DNA of 5,691 nt from 39-52-133 sp041488395. GTDB taxonomy: Bacteria; Pseudomonadota; Gammaproteobacteria; Burkholderiales; Gallionellaceae. This document shows positions 1 to 5,358 of the stretch, one piece after another (position 1 is the first letter of the stretch; every line of letters begins with the position of its first letter). The notes beneath the pieces are model-generated. The model ran no database searches. It was given only the letters and a program-made list of their open reading frames with translations, and was not told the origin of the DNA. Location of the stretch: assembly GCA_041488395.1 (NCBI GenBank), contig JBGPPE010000161.1, forward strand, positions 1-5,691. The letters are read 5' to 3'. The position numbers and the translations under genes are program-made.

Positions 1-1118
1 CTGCCGACAGCAGCGCTGCATTCTGGCGCAACGAACGAATCCAGCGTGGTGATACCGTTGCCGAACTGTTGCGCCGCCTTAACGTGGATGATGCGGCAGC
101 CAGCAACTATCTGCGCAACAGCAAAGCAGCCGAGTCACTGCGCAGACTCGCTACAGGGAAAGATGTTCAGGCAGAAACCACTGCCGACGGTAGCCTGCTG
201 GCCCTGCGTTACCTCAACAACAATGGCAACCAGATTGTTATCGAGAAATCCGGTAACAGCTTCAGGGTCAGCACGCTGCCTCTGCAAACCGAGAAACGCA
301 TATTCATGCGCACAGGTGAAATCACCACTACCCTGTTTGCCGCTACCGACGACGCCGGCCTGCCAGATCCCGCTGCAAACCAGATGGCTGAGATTTTCGG
401 TGGCGACATCGACTTCCATCGCGATTTGCGCAAAGGCGACAAGTTTGCCGTCATCTATGAAATGACTTTCAGCGATGGCCAACCTGTGCGCACCGGCAAT
501 ATTCTGGCTGCCGAATTCATTAATCAGGGCCATGAATACCGCGCCCTGTATTATGAAACCAGCCCCGGTCACGGCGACTATTTCAGCCCTGACGGCAAGA
601 GCGTACGCAAAGCATTCCTGCGTTCACCCATCGAATTTTCCCGCATCAGCTCAGGATTCAGCCTGTCGCGCCTGCACCCCATCCTGAACAAGATGCGTGC
701 ACACAAAGGTGTTGATTTTGCCGCTCCGATAGGCACTAAGGTCAAGGTTACCGCGGACGGCGTCGTCACCTTTGTCGGCAAACAAGGTGGCTATGGCAAT
801 GTAATCACGGTGAGTCATCAGGGCGTCTACAACACCGTGTATGGACACCTCTCACGCTTTGCTACTGGCATTCACCGCGGCCAACACGTTGCCCAGGGCG
901 AAATCATCGGATATGTAGGCATGACTGGGCTGGCAACTGGACCGCACCTGCACTATGAGTTCAAGATCAACGGAACACAACGCGACCCACAGCGAGTTGC
1001 GCTGCCTGATGCCAAACCGATTAGCGAACAGCAAAAGGCATCTTTCCAGGAAGCAACCCTTACCATGAACAACCGTTTAAGCATGCTGCGCGGCGCCAGT
1101 CTGGCCAAACTTGACTGA
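1..1118 (+). CDS. M23 family zinc endopeptidase, MepM/Csd3-like, 5'-truncated
   Basis: Probable periplasmic or envelope-bound peptidoglycan DD-endopeptidase that cuts peptide crosslinks. The frame is open to the left edge (first full codon at 3), giving 371 visible residues; the true start and any signal or membrane anchor are outside the window. Domains in visible numbering: an OapA/LysM-like region near 12-75, starting with RGDTVAELLRRL; a Csd3_N2-like region near 102-225 (GEITTTLF, then DLRKGDKF); and the LytM/M23 catalytic domain near 231-330. The metal ligands by family pattern are His234 and Asp238 (HKGVD) and His317 of the HLH motif (315-317). His282 (YGHLS) and His315 are the expected catalytic histidines. 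All are present, so the enzyme should be active. The stretch KAFLRSP...FSRISS...HPIL before the catalytic domain is typical of the MepM group. anmK follows after 9 bp, suggesting a shared transcript. A TTG at 69 is not the start, because family-like sequence continues upstream of it. Family assignment is firm; the exact orthologue is uncertain. Confidence 0.95.
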   Translation, partial: ADSSAAFWRNERIQRGDTVAELLRRLNVDDAAASNYLRNSKAAESLRRLATGKDVQAETTADGSLLALRYLNNNGNQIVIEKSGNSFRVSTLPLQTEKRIFMRTGEITTTLFAATDDAGLPDPAANQMAEIFGGDIDFHRDLRKGDKFAVIYEMTFSDGQPVRTGNILAAEFINQGHEYRALYYETSPGHGDYFSPDGKSVRKAFLRSPIEFSRISSGFSLSRLHPILNKMRAHKGVDFAAPIGTKVKVTADGVVTFVGKQGGYGNVITVSHQGVYNTVYGHLSRFATGIHRGQHVAQGEIIGYVGMTGLATGPHLHYEFKINGTQRDPQRVALPDAKPISEQQKASFQEATLTMNNRLSMLRGASLAKLD

Positions 1119-1127
1119 CCTTCTGGC

Positions 1128-2225
1128 GTGAGCAATCCGGAAATTTATGTTGGTCTCATGTCAGGCACCATCCTGGATGGAATAGACGCTGCCCTGCTCG
1201 ATCTTTCTGGGGATACACCCAGGCTGCTTGCCACTCACTACCAGGCGTATCCAGCGGAGCTCAAAGACGCGCTGCTGGCACTGCACCATCCCACGAACAA
1301 CGAGCTGCACCAGGCACAGTTGCTGAGCAACGAGCTTGCGCGCAGCTACGCATCGGCCACTGCGGGCCTGCTGCATAGCGCAAACTTCCCCTCTGCCCAG
1401 GTAAGAGCGATTGGCTGTCACGGCCAGACCGTGCGCCACCGCCCTGATGCCGGCTATACCCTGCAACTCGGCAACGCCGCGCTGCTGGCCGAGTTAAGCA
1501 ACATTACCGTGGTGAGCGATTTCCGCAGCCGCGACATAGCTGCCGGTGGCCAGGGTGCTCCACTGGTTCCCGCCTTTCACCATCAGGTATTGCGCCACCC
1601 CGGGATACATCGCGTTATCGTTAATATTGGCGGCATCAGCAACCTCACCGACCTGCCGCCCGGCCGTGCCACCACAGGCTTTGATTGCGGCCCCGGCAAC
1701 TTGCTGATGGATGCCTGGATCAGCAAGCACCTGGACCAACCCTATGACAAGAGCGGCGCCTGGGCAGCCAGCGGCAAGGCTATCCCGGAGCTGTTACAGG
1801 CATTGCTAAAGGAACCCTTCCTGCACGCCACCCCGCCCAAGAGCAGTGGCCGCGATCTGTTCAACATGGCATGGCTCAGCCAGCATTTGCACGGTAATGA
1901 GTCGCCCGCCGACGTACAGGCCACGCTGCTGGAACTGACTGCTCACGCCATTAGCAATTCAATACAGCAATTTTGCACGGGTGCAGAGGAAGTCTACTTG
2001 TGTGGCGGCGGTGCGCACAATCAGGCACTGGTGCAACGCCTCAAAGCTGCCCTTCCGACTTGCCGCATCCAGCCAACGGACCAGCTGGGCATTGGGGCTG
2101 ACTGGCTGGAAGCCATTGCCTTTGCCTGGCTTGCCCAACAAACACTGCACCGCCGCAGCGCCAACCTGCCCGAAGTAACCGGGGCACGCCACCCCTGCAT
2201 ACTGGGCGCAATCTACCAGGCATAA
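1128..2225 (+). CDS. anmK: Anhydro-N-acetylmuramic acid kinase AnmK
   Basis: Cytoplasmic kinase of peptidoglycan recycling. It opens the 1,6-anhydro ring of anhydro-MurNAc and phosphorylates it with ATP to give MurNAc-6-phosphate. The 365 residues match the family length. Visible motifs, in order: GLMSGT at 9-14, GCHGQTVRHRP, SDFRSRDIAAGGQGAPLVP, NIGGISNLT, GFDCGPGNLLMDAW, KSSGRDLFN, LCGGGAHN and GADWLEAIAFAWL. Asp186 in GFDCGPGN is the likely catalytic base by motif position. The GTG at 1128 is the only plausible start: an in-frame TGA (1116-1118, the stop of the preceding gene) lies 9 bp upstream, and the conserved motif begins at residue 9. No good Shine-Dalgarno sequence precedes it, so translation may depend on coupling to the M23 gene. 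Residue 15 is Ile where the family normally has Ser (GTSxDG). The gene ends directly before a strong terminator. Whether the product feeds MurQ or the MupP/AmgK/MurU route cannot be seen here. Confidence 0.96.
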   Translation: MSNPEIYVGLMSGTILDGIDAALLDLSGDTPRLLATHYQAYPAELKDALLALHHPTNNELHQAQLLSNELARSYASATAGLLHSANFPSAQVRAIGCHGQTVRHRPDAGYTLQLGNAALLAELSNITVVSDFRSRDIAAGGQGAPLVPAFHHQVLRHPGIHRVIVNIGGISNLTDLPPGRATTGFDCGPGNLLMDAWISKHLDQPYDKSGAWAASGKAIPELLQALLKEPFLHATPPKSSGRDLFNMAWLSQHLHGNESPADVQATLLELTAHAISNSIQQFCTGAEEVYLCGGGAHNQALVQRLKAALPTCRIQPTDQLGIGADWLEAIAFAWLAQQTLHRRSANLPEVTGARHPCILGAIYQA

Positions 2226-2228
2226 AAA

Positions 2229-2256
2229 AAGCGAGAGGGTCGAAACCCTCTCGCTT
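2229..2256. terminator. Bidirectional intrinsic terminator between anmK and erpA
   Basis: A perfect 10-bp stem, GCGAGAGGGT/ACCCTCTCGC, with a CGAA tetraloop (2241-2244) extends to 12 bp through flanking A-T pairs. On the + strand it is followed by TTCTTGTTTT. On the - strand it is followed by the complement of the A-tract at 2224-2230, a run of T. It sits just after the anmK stop and 19 bp beyond the erpA stop, so it can end both converging units. Confidence 0.93.
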
Positions 2257-2275
2257 CTTGTTTTACAGCTTGTGC

Positions 2276-2626
2276 TTAAGCCGAGAAAGATGAACCGCAA
2301 CCACAAGTAGTTTGTGCATTCGGATTCTTGATCACGAACTGAGCGCCTTCCAGGCCTTCCTGGTAATCGATCTCCGCCCCATTCAGATACTGGAAGCTCA
2401 TTGGGTCAACCAGCAACTGCACGCCGTTCTTGACCATGACTGTGTCATCTTCGTTGACCACTTCATCAAAAGTGAAGCCATACTGAAAACCGGAGCAACC
2501 GCCACCGGTGACAAACACACGCAGCTTCAGGTCAGGATTGCCTTCTTCTTCAATCAGCATGCGCACCTTGTTGGCAGCGCCGTCGGTAAACAGCAATGGG
2601 TCTTGCATCTCGGTAACAGCGTTCAT
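2276..2626 (-). CDS. erpA: Iron-sulfur cluster insertion protein ErpA
   Basis: A-type Fe-S carrier that receives a cluster from the scaffold and delivers it to target apo-enzymes in the cytoplasm. The 116-residue product (117 if the upstream ATG is used) shows the whole family pattern: the core KVRMLIEEEGNP, VTGGGCSGFQYGFTFD, VDPMSFQYLNGAEIDY, and the C-terminal CGCGSSF. The three cluster-binding cysteines are Cys44, Cys108 and Cys110, close to Cys42, Cys108 and Cys110 of the E. coli protein. The GGGCSGFQY and NPNAQTTCGCG sequences favour ErpA over IscA or SufA. Two adjacent ATG codons exist (2629 and 2626). AGGAG at 2637-2633 lies 3 nt from the first and 6 nt from the second, so I chose the second. 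It is the last gene of the leftward unit, about 45 bp after the bactofilin gene, and is followed by the shared terminator. No convincing IscR-type site is visible upstream. Confidence 0.96.
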   Translation of the reverse strand: MNAVTEMQDPLLFTDGAANKVRMLIEEEGNPDLKLRVFVTGGGCSGFQYGFTFDEVVNEDDTVMVKNGVQLLVDPMSFQYLNGAEIDYQEGLEGAQFVIKNPNAQTTCGCGSSFSA

Positions 2627-2632
2627 CATGAA

Positions 2633-2637
2633 CTCCT
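2633..2637 (-). promoter_or_regulatory. Shine-Dalgarno of erpA
   Basis: AGGAG on the - strand. It sits 3 nt before the first of two tandem ATG codons and 6 nt before the second, which favours the second as the main start. The spacer upstream (2638-2671) is very AT-rich. It has possible -10-like sequences such as TAATAT but no matching -35 element, so I do not call a promoter. Confidence 0.7.
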
Positions 2638-2671
2638 AAAATATATTAAAGACATTAAAAACAAAGGGGAT

Positions 2672-3085
2672 TTAGCTAGTGGACTCTGCACTACTTAGCT
2701 TGAATGCTACCACTTTCTCAGTCGCCTCCGCCAGATGAATCAGCCTGCCCTCGACGATTGCCCCTAACTGGATCTCAAGTGTTTTGTAATGCACATCGCC
2801 TGTGACCCTGGCTTTGCTTTGTAGTTCCAGATACTCACCCACATGCACCGGCCCGGTTATCTCGCCATTCACCACCAGATGTGTAACATTAACCTCACCC
2901 TTAACCCGCGCATGCTCGCTGAGCACCAGAGTACTGGGTTTGCCTGGCGTCGCCACCACGTTTCCCTCGACCTCACCATCAATCCTGAGGCCCCCGGCAA
3001 ACTGGACATTGCCTTCTATCTTGGTGCCGACACCTATCAGCGAATCAATACGGTTTTGCGGCTTGCTGTGACCTGAACTAAACAT
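2672..3085 (-). CDS. Bactofilin family polymer-forming protein
   Basis: Small cytoskeletal protein that, in known bactofilins, forms nucleotide-independent filaments of end-to-end beta-helices, often at the inner membrane, and positions envelope or cell-wall enzymes. The 137 residues have a short polar N-terminal tail (1-12), a core of repeating turns (about 13-118) with the G-x-V/I pattern (IGVGTKIEGNV, LRIDGEVEGNV, ARVKGEVNV, LVVNGEITGPV, ARVTGDV, AIVEGRL), and a polar C-terminal tail (119-137). A loop with TPGKPS (46-51) interrupts one turn. No transmembrane segment or enzyme motif is present. AGGAG at 3095-3091, 5 nt before the ATG, sets the start and overlaps the stop codon of the upstream gene, implying translational coupling. 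The neighbour is a membrane coiled-coil protein that may be its partner. The family call is firm. The cellular process it serves is unknown, and I do not assign a symbol. Confidence 0.93.
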   Translation of the reverse strand: MFSSGHSKPQNRIDSLIGVGTKIEGNVQFAGGLRIDGEVEGNVVATPGKPSTLVLSEHARVKGEVNVTHLVVNGEITGPVHVGEYLELQSKARVTGDVHYKTLEIQLGAIVEGRLIHLAEATEKVVAFKLSSAESTS

Positions 3086-3090
3086 GCATT

Positions 3091-3095
3091 CTCCT
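3091..3095 (-). promoter_or_regulatory. Shine-Dalgarno of the bactofilin gene, overlapping the upstream stop
   Basis: The - strand reads TTAGGAG. Its TAG (3096-3094) is the stop codon of the coiled-coil protein gene, and AGGAG (3095-3091) is the ribosome binding site for the bactofilin ATG at 3085 (spacer 5 nt). Ribosomes finishing the first gene would land on the second gene's start signal. Confidence 0.85.
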
Positions 3096-3849
3096 AAGGC
3101 AAATCAACGTCAACAACGCTCTGAGTGACTCTCGGCTCGCTCGTCCCGCGTTCAAAAACACGCACCTGAACACCTTCAATACGAACCTCTGGCGACAGCT
3201 TGAAAGCGCGATCAATTACTTGATAATACTTGAAATTGAGGCGGTACGCAGCCACCTCGTTGGGGGCGTTTTCCTGCGGGAACTGCAGCACCACCTTTTT
3301 GCCATCCTGCTCGGCATTGATCACCAACTGCATATTTCCGACAAACTCTTTGCCACGCTGCTTGACGCTTTGCACCAGTATCATACGGCAGTGATACTCA
3401 CCCGGCAGCGCATCACGCTCAACCTTGAGACGCAGAATGGACACTTCCCCCTCATGGTCCCCCTTGGTAAGCGGCAAATTCTGGAAAAAATTCAGATTCT
3501 CCTTGAGGCGCGTATTTTCATCGCTCAATGCCTTGACCTGATTAGCAGTTTCCACATTGGCGGCATGCTCGATCTGTGCCTGCCGTTCAAATGAGGCAGC
3601 CTGATTGCTTAACGTTGAATTTTCAGTTTGCAGCGTGGCTACCTGCTCGCGCAAGCCATCCAGCTCACGCTCCGCCTGGCCGCGGTGAAAACCAGCCAGC
3701 TCCAGCCCGGAGCCATATGCCCACCAGACCATGGCAGCCGCAGCCAGGATAAATGGAACCGTGATTGCCCAGCGTATATACCACGGCACATGAGGGCGCA
3801 CTGACAGACGTGGTGCGGAGATGCTGAATTTACGCCGGAGTCGTCGCAT
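3094..3849 (-). CDS. Membrane-anchored coiled-coil protein, DUF6776-like
   Basis: Protein of 251 residues with no known biochemical role. I recognise it as resembling the uncharacterised DUF6776 family by context and layout. It has a strongly basic N-terminal tail (1-20 with seven Arg/Lys, including MRRLRRK), one hydrophobic helix at about 27-48 (WAITVPFILAAAAMVWW), a coiled coil at about 57-122, and a C-terminal domain at about 133-251 that looks beta-rich. Heptad positions Leu66, Val70, Leu73, Asn77, Leu80, Ala84 and Phe87 are regular and recur at Leu108, Asn112, Leu115, Leu119 and Phe122. The positive-inside rule puts the tail in the cytoplasm and the rest in the periplasm. The start lies 5 nt after the argC stop without a clear Shine-Dalgarno, and the stop overlaps the bactofilin ribosome binding site. 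The layout recalls MreC and bactofilin-linked LmdC, but no M23 domain is present. A role as membrane partner of the bactofilin is inference. Confidence 0.85.
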   Translation of the reverse strand: MRRLRRKFSISAPRLSVRPHVPWYIRWAITVPFILAAAAMVWWAYGSGLELAGFHRGQAERELDGLREQVATLQTENSTLSNQAASFERQAQIEHAANVETANQVKALSDENTRLKENLNFFQNLPLTKGDHEGEVSILRLKVERDALPGEYHCRMILVQSVKQRGKEFVGNMQLVINAEQDGKKVVLQFPQENAPNEVAAYRLNFKYYQVIDRAFKLSPEVRIEGVQVRVFERGTSEPRVTQSVVDVDLP

Positions 3850-3854
3850 CTTAA

Positions 3855-4883
3855 TCAGGGCAGCAGCGGCACGATATTCAGGGCCGTGGCCTCAGGCAGG
3901 CCAAACATGATATTCATGTTCTGTACCGCCTGGCCCGCCGCACCTTTGACCAGGTTATCGATTACCGACAGCAGCACCAGCGTATCTCCTCCTTGCGGCC
4001 GGTGCACCGCAATGCGGCATTTGTTTGAGCCGCGCACCGTGCGCGTTTCCGGGTGACTTCCAGCAGGCAGCACATCAACAAACGGCTCACCGGCATAGCG
4101 CTGCTCAAACAAGCTCTGCCAATCCGCCTCGGCCTTGATCCGTGCGTACATTGTGGCGTGGATACCCCGTATCATCGGGGTAAGGTGTGGTACAAAAGTC
4201 AGGCCTACCTCATGTTGAGCGGCACGTGCCAGCCCCTGGCGAATTTCCGGCAAATGACGATGCCCGGCCACGCCATAAGCCTTGAAACTATCGCTCGCCT
4301 CGGAAAACAGAATGCCTACTTCAGCCTTGCGCCCGGCGCCCGACACGCCAGACTTGGCATCGGCAATCAGATTGCTGGTTTCCACCAGCCCAGCCTCCAG
4401 CAAAGGAATCAGGGCAAGCTGAACCGCAGTCGGGTAACAGCCCGGATTGGCAACGAGCTGTGCATCCTTGATTTTGGCGCGGTTAACTTCAGGCAAACCG
4501 TACACCGCCCCGGCAATCAGGTCGGGGCACGCATGTGTCATGCCATACCATTTTTCCCACACCGCCACATCCTGAATGCGAAAATCTGCAGCCAGATCAA
4601 TCACACGCACGCCAGCAGCGAGCAGGTCGCGGGTCTGCTGCATGGCAATACCATTCGGTGTCGCAAAGAAAACAACATCACACTGCTCCAGATGAGCCGA
4701 TTCGGGATGGGTAAAGCTTAAATCCAGATGCCCGCGCAGGCTGGGGAACATCTGGCTGACCGGCGTGCCGGCATCGGCACGTGAAGTAATCACCTTCAGC
4801 TCGGCTTGCGGGTGTATCGCCAGCAGGCGCAGCAACTCAACCCCGGTATAACCCGTACCACCTACGATGCCAACTTTGATCAC
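3855..4883 (-). CDS. argC: N-acetyl-gamma-glutamyl-phosphate reductase ArgC
   Basis: Third enzyme of arginine biosynthesis: NADPH-dependent reduction of N-acetylglutamyl-5-phosphate to N-acetylglutamate-5-semialdehyde in the cytoplasm. The 342-residue product matches the long (type 1) ArgC length. The N-terminal Rossmann fold opens with IKVGIVGGTGYTGVELLRLL. Catalytic Cys149 lies in NPGCYPTA, and the GHRHLPEI motif (207-214) carries the active-site histidine. SGVSGAGRK, VPHLTPMIRGI and RGSNKCRI are further family motifs. The start is the GTG at 4883: AAGGAG lies 6 nt upstream and the protein then begins exactly at the conserved fold. An in-frame ATG at 4934 would add 17 residues encoded by the rpsI terminator hairpin and is unlikely. 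The gene lies downstream of that terminator, so it needs its own promoter or read-through. I see only a TATCAT-like -10 candidate near 4913 and no good -35. It is probably co-transcribed with the two following genes. Confidence 0.97.
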   Translation of the reverse strand: MIKVGIVGGTGYTGVELLRLLAIHPQAELKVITSRADAGTPVSQMFPSLRGHLDLSFTHPESAHLEQCDVVFFATPNGIAMQQTRDLLAAGVRVIDLAADFRIQDVAVWEKWYGMTHACPDLIAGAVYGLPEVNRAKIKDAQLVANPGCYPTAVQLALIPLLEAGLVETSNLIADAKSGVSGAGRKAEVGILFSEASDSFKAYGVAGHRHLPEIRQGLARAAQHEVGLTFVPHLTPMIRGIHATMYARIKAEADWQSLFEQRYAGEPFVDVLPAGSHPETRTVRGSNKCRIAVHRPQGGDTLVLLSVIDNLVKGAAGQAVQNMNIMFGLPEATALNIVPLLP

Positions 4884-4889
4884 ACGCCA

Positions 4890-4895
4890 CTCCTT
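4890..4895 (-). promoter_or_regulatory. Shine-Dalgarno deciding the GTG start of argC
   Basis: AAGGAG on the - strand, 6 nt before the GTG at 4883. The position is optimal for this GTG and is downstream of the alternative ATG at 4934, so it settles the start in favour of the shorter protein. Confidence 0.88.
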
Positions 4896-4920
4896 GTTTT
4901 CAGGATGCAAATGATAAATG

Positions 4921-4946
4921 AAAAAACCGCCCAAAGGCGGTTTTTT
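4921..4946 (-). terminator. Intrinsic terminator of the rplM-rpsI operon
   Basis: On the - strand an A-run leads into CCGCC, loop TTTG, GGCGG, then six T. The stem can extend to 11 bp through the A/T runs. It begins 17 bp after the rpsI stop and is the expected end of the ribosomal-protein operon. By symmetry it could also act on the + strand, but no + strand gene leads into it. Confidence 0.9.
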
Positions 4947-4963
4947 CGGTACAACCCAAACGA

Positions 4964-5356
4964 TTAACGCTTGGAGAATTGCTTACGACGACGCGCCTTG
5001 CGCAGACCGACTTTTTTACGCTCAACTTCGCGCGCATCACGTGTTACCAGACCGGCTTTGCTCAGCACTGGTTTCAGTGCTGCATCATAGTCAATCAGGG
5101 CACGAGTAATACCATGGCGAACTGCACCAGCCTGACCAGACTCACCACCGCCGGTCACGTTGACCATAATGTCAAACTTGCCGGTTGTTTCTGTCAGTTC
5201 CAGCGGCTGACGCACAACCATGCGGCCAGTTTCGCGGGAGAAAAATACGTCAACCGGCTTGTCGTTAACGATGATCTCGCCCTTGCCAGGCTTCATAAAC
5301 ACGCGTGCTACTGCGCTTTTGCGACGGCCGGTACCGTAGTTATAAGTTACGCTCAT
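4964..5356 (-). CDS. rpsI: Small ribosomal subunit protein S9 (uS9)
   Basis: Protein of the 30S head whose C-terminal tail reaches the P-site tRNA. The 130 residues equal the bacterial standard. Visible signatures are YGTGRRKSAVARVF at the N-terminus, GGGESGQAGAVRHGITRAL in the middle (the S9 signature region), and the very basic end GLRKARRRKQFSKR with the invariant final SKR. The ATG at 5356 lies 2 nt after the rplM stop. GAAGG (5368-5364), inside the end of rplM, provides the ribosome binding site with a 7-nt spacer, so the two genes are translationally coupled as in the usual rplM-rpsI operon. The strong hairpin beginning 17 bp downstream ends the transcript. Confidence 0.98.
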   Translation of the reverse strand: MSVTYNYGTGRRKSAVARVFMKPGKGEIIVNDKPVDVFFSRETGRMVVRQPLELTETTGKFDIMVNVTGGGESGQAGAVRHGITRALIDYDAALKPVLSKAGLVTRDAREVERKKVGLRKARRRKQFSKR

Positions 5357-5358
5357 GA

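Noticed and set aside
46..465. A 139-codon open frame on the + strand at the left edge
   Set aside because: It overlaps the M23 gene in another frame, is rich in Cys, Pro and Thr without any family pattern, and is a shadow.
2638..2671. Possible promoter for erpA with TAATAT or TATATT as -10
   Set aside because: No -35-like hexamer lies 16-18 nt upstream of either box, and AT-richness alone makes such boxes likely by chance.
2312..2698. A 128-codon open frame on the + strand opposite erpA
   Set aside because: It is antisense to erpA, whose cysteine motifs are unmistakable, and has no ribosome binding site or domain of its own.
4163..4182. A perfect 7-bp inverted repeat TACCCCG/CGGGGTA with a 6-nt loop
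   Set aside because: It lies inside argC over the conserved LTPMIRGI segment and has no T-tract after it; chance in coding sequence is the best explanation.
4053..4721. A 222-codon open frame on the + strand across argC
   Set aside because: It is entirely antisense to a gene with clear family motifs, has no recognisable domain, and is explained by codon bias of argC.
4884..4934. An ATG at 4934 that would extend ArgC by 17 residues
   Set aside because: The extra codons run through the rpsI terminator hairpin and leader, match no ArgC N-terminus, and lie upstream of the well-placed AAGGAG for the GTG at 4883.
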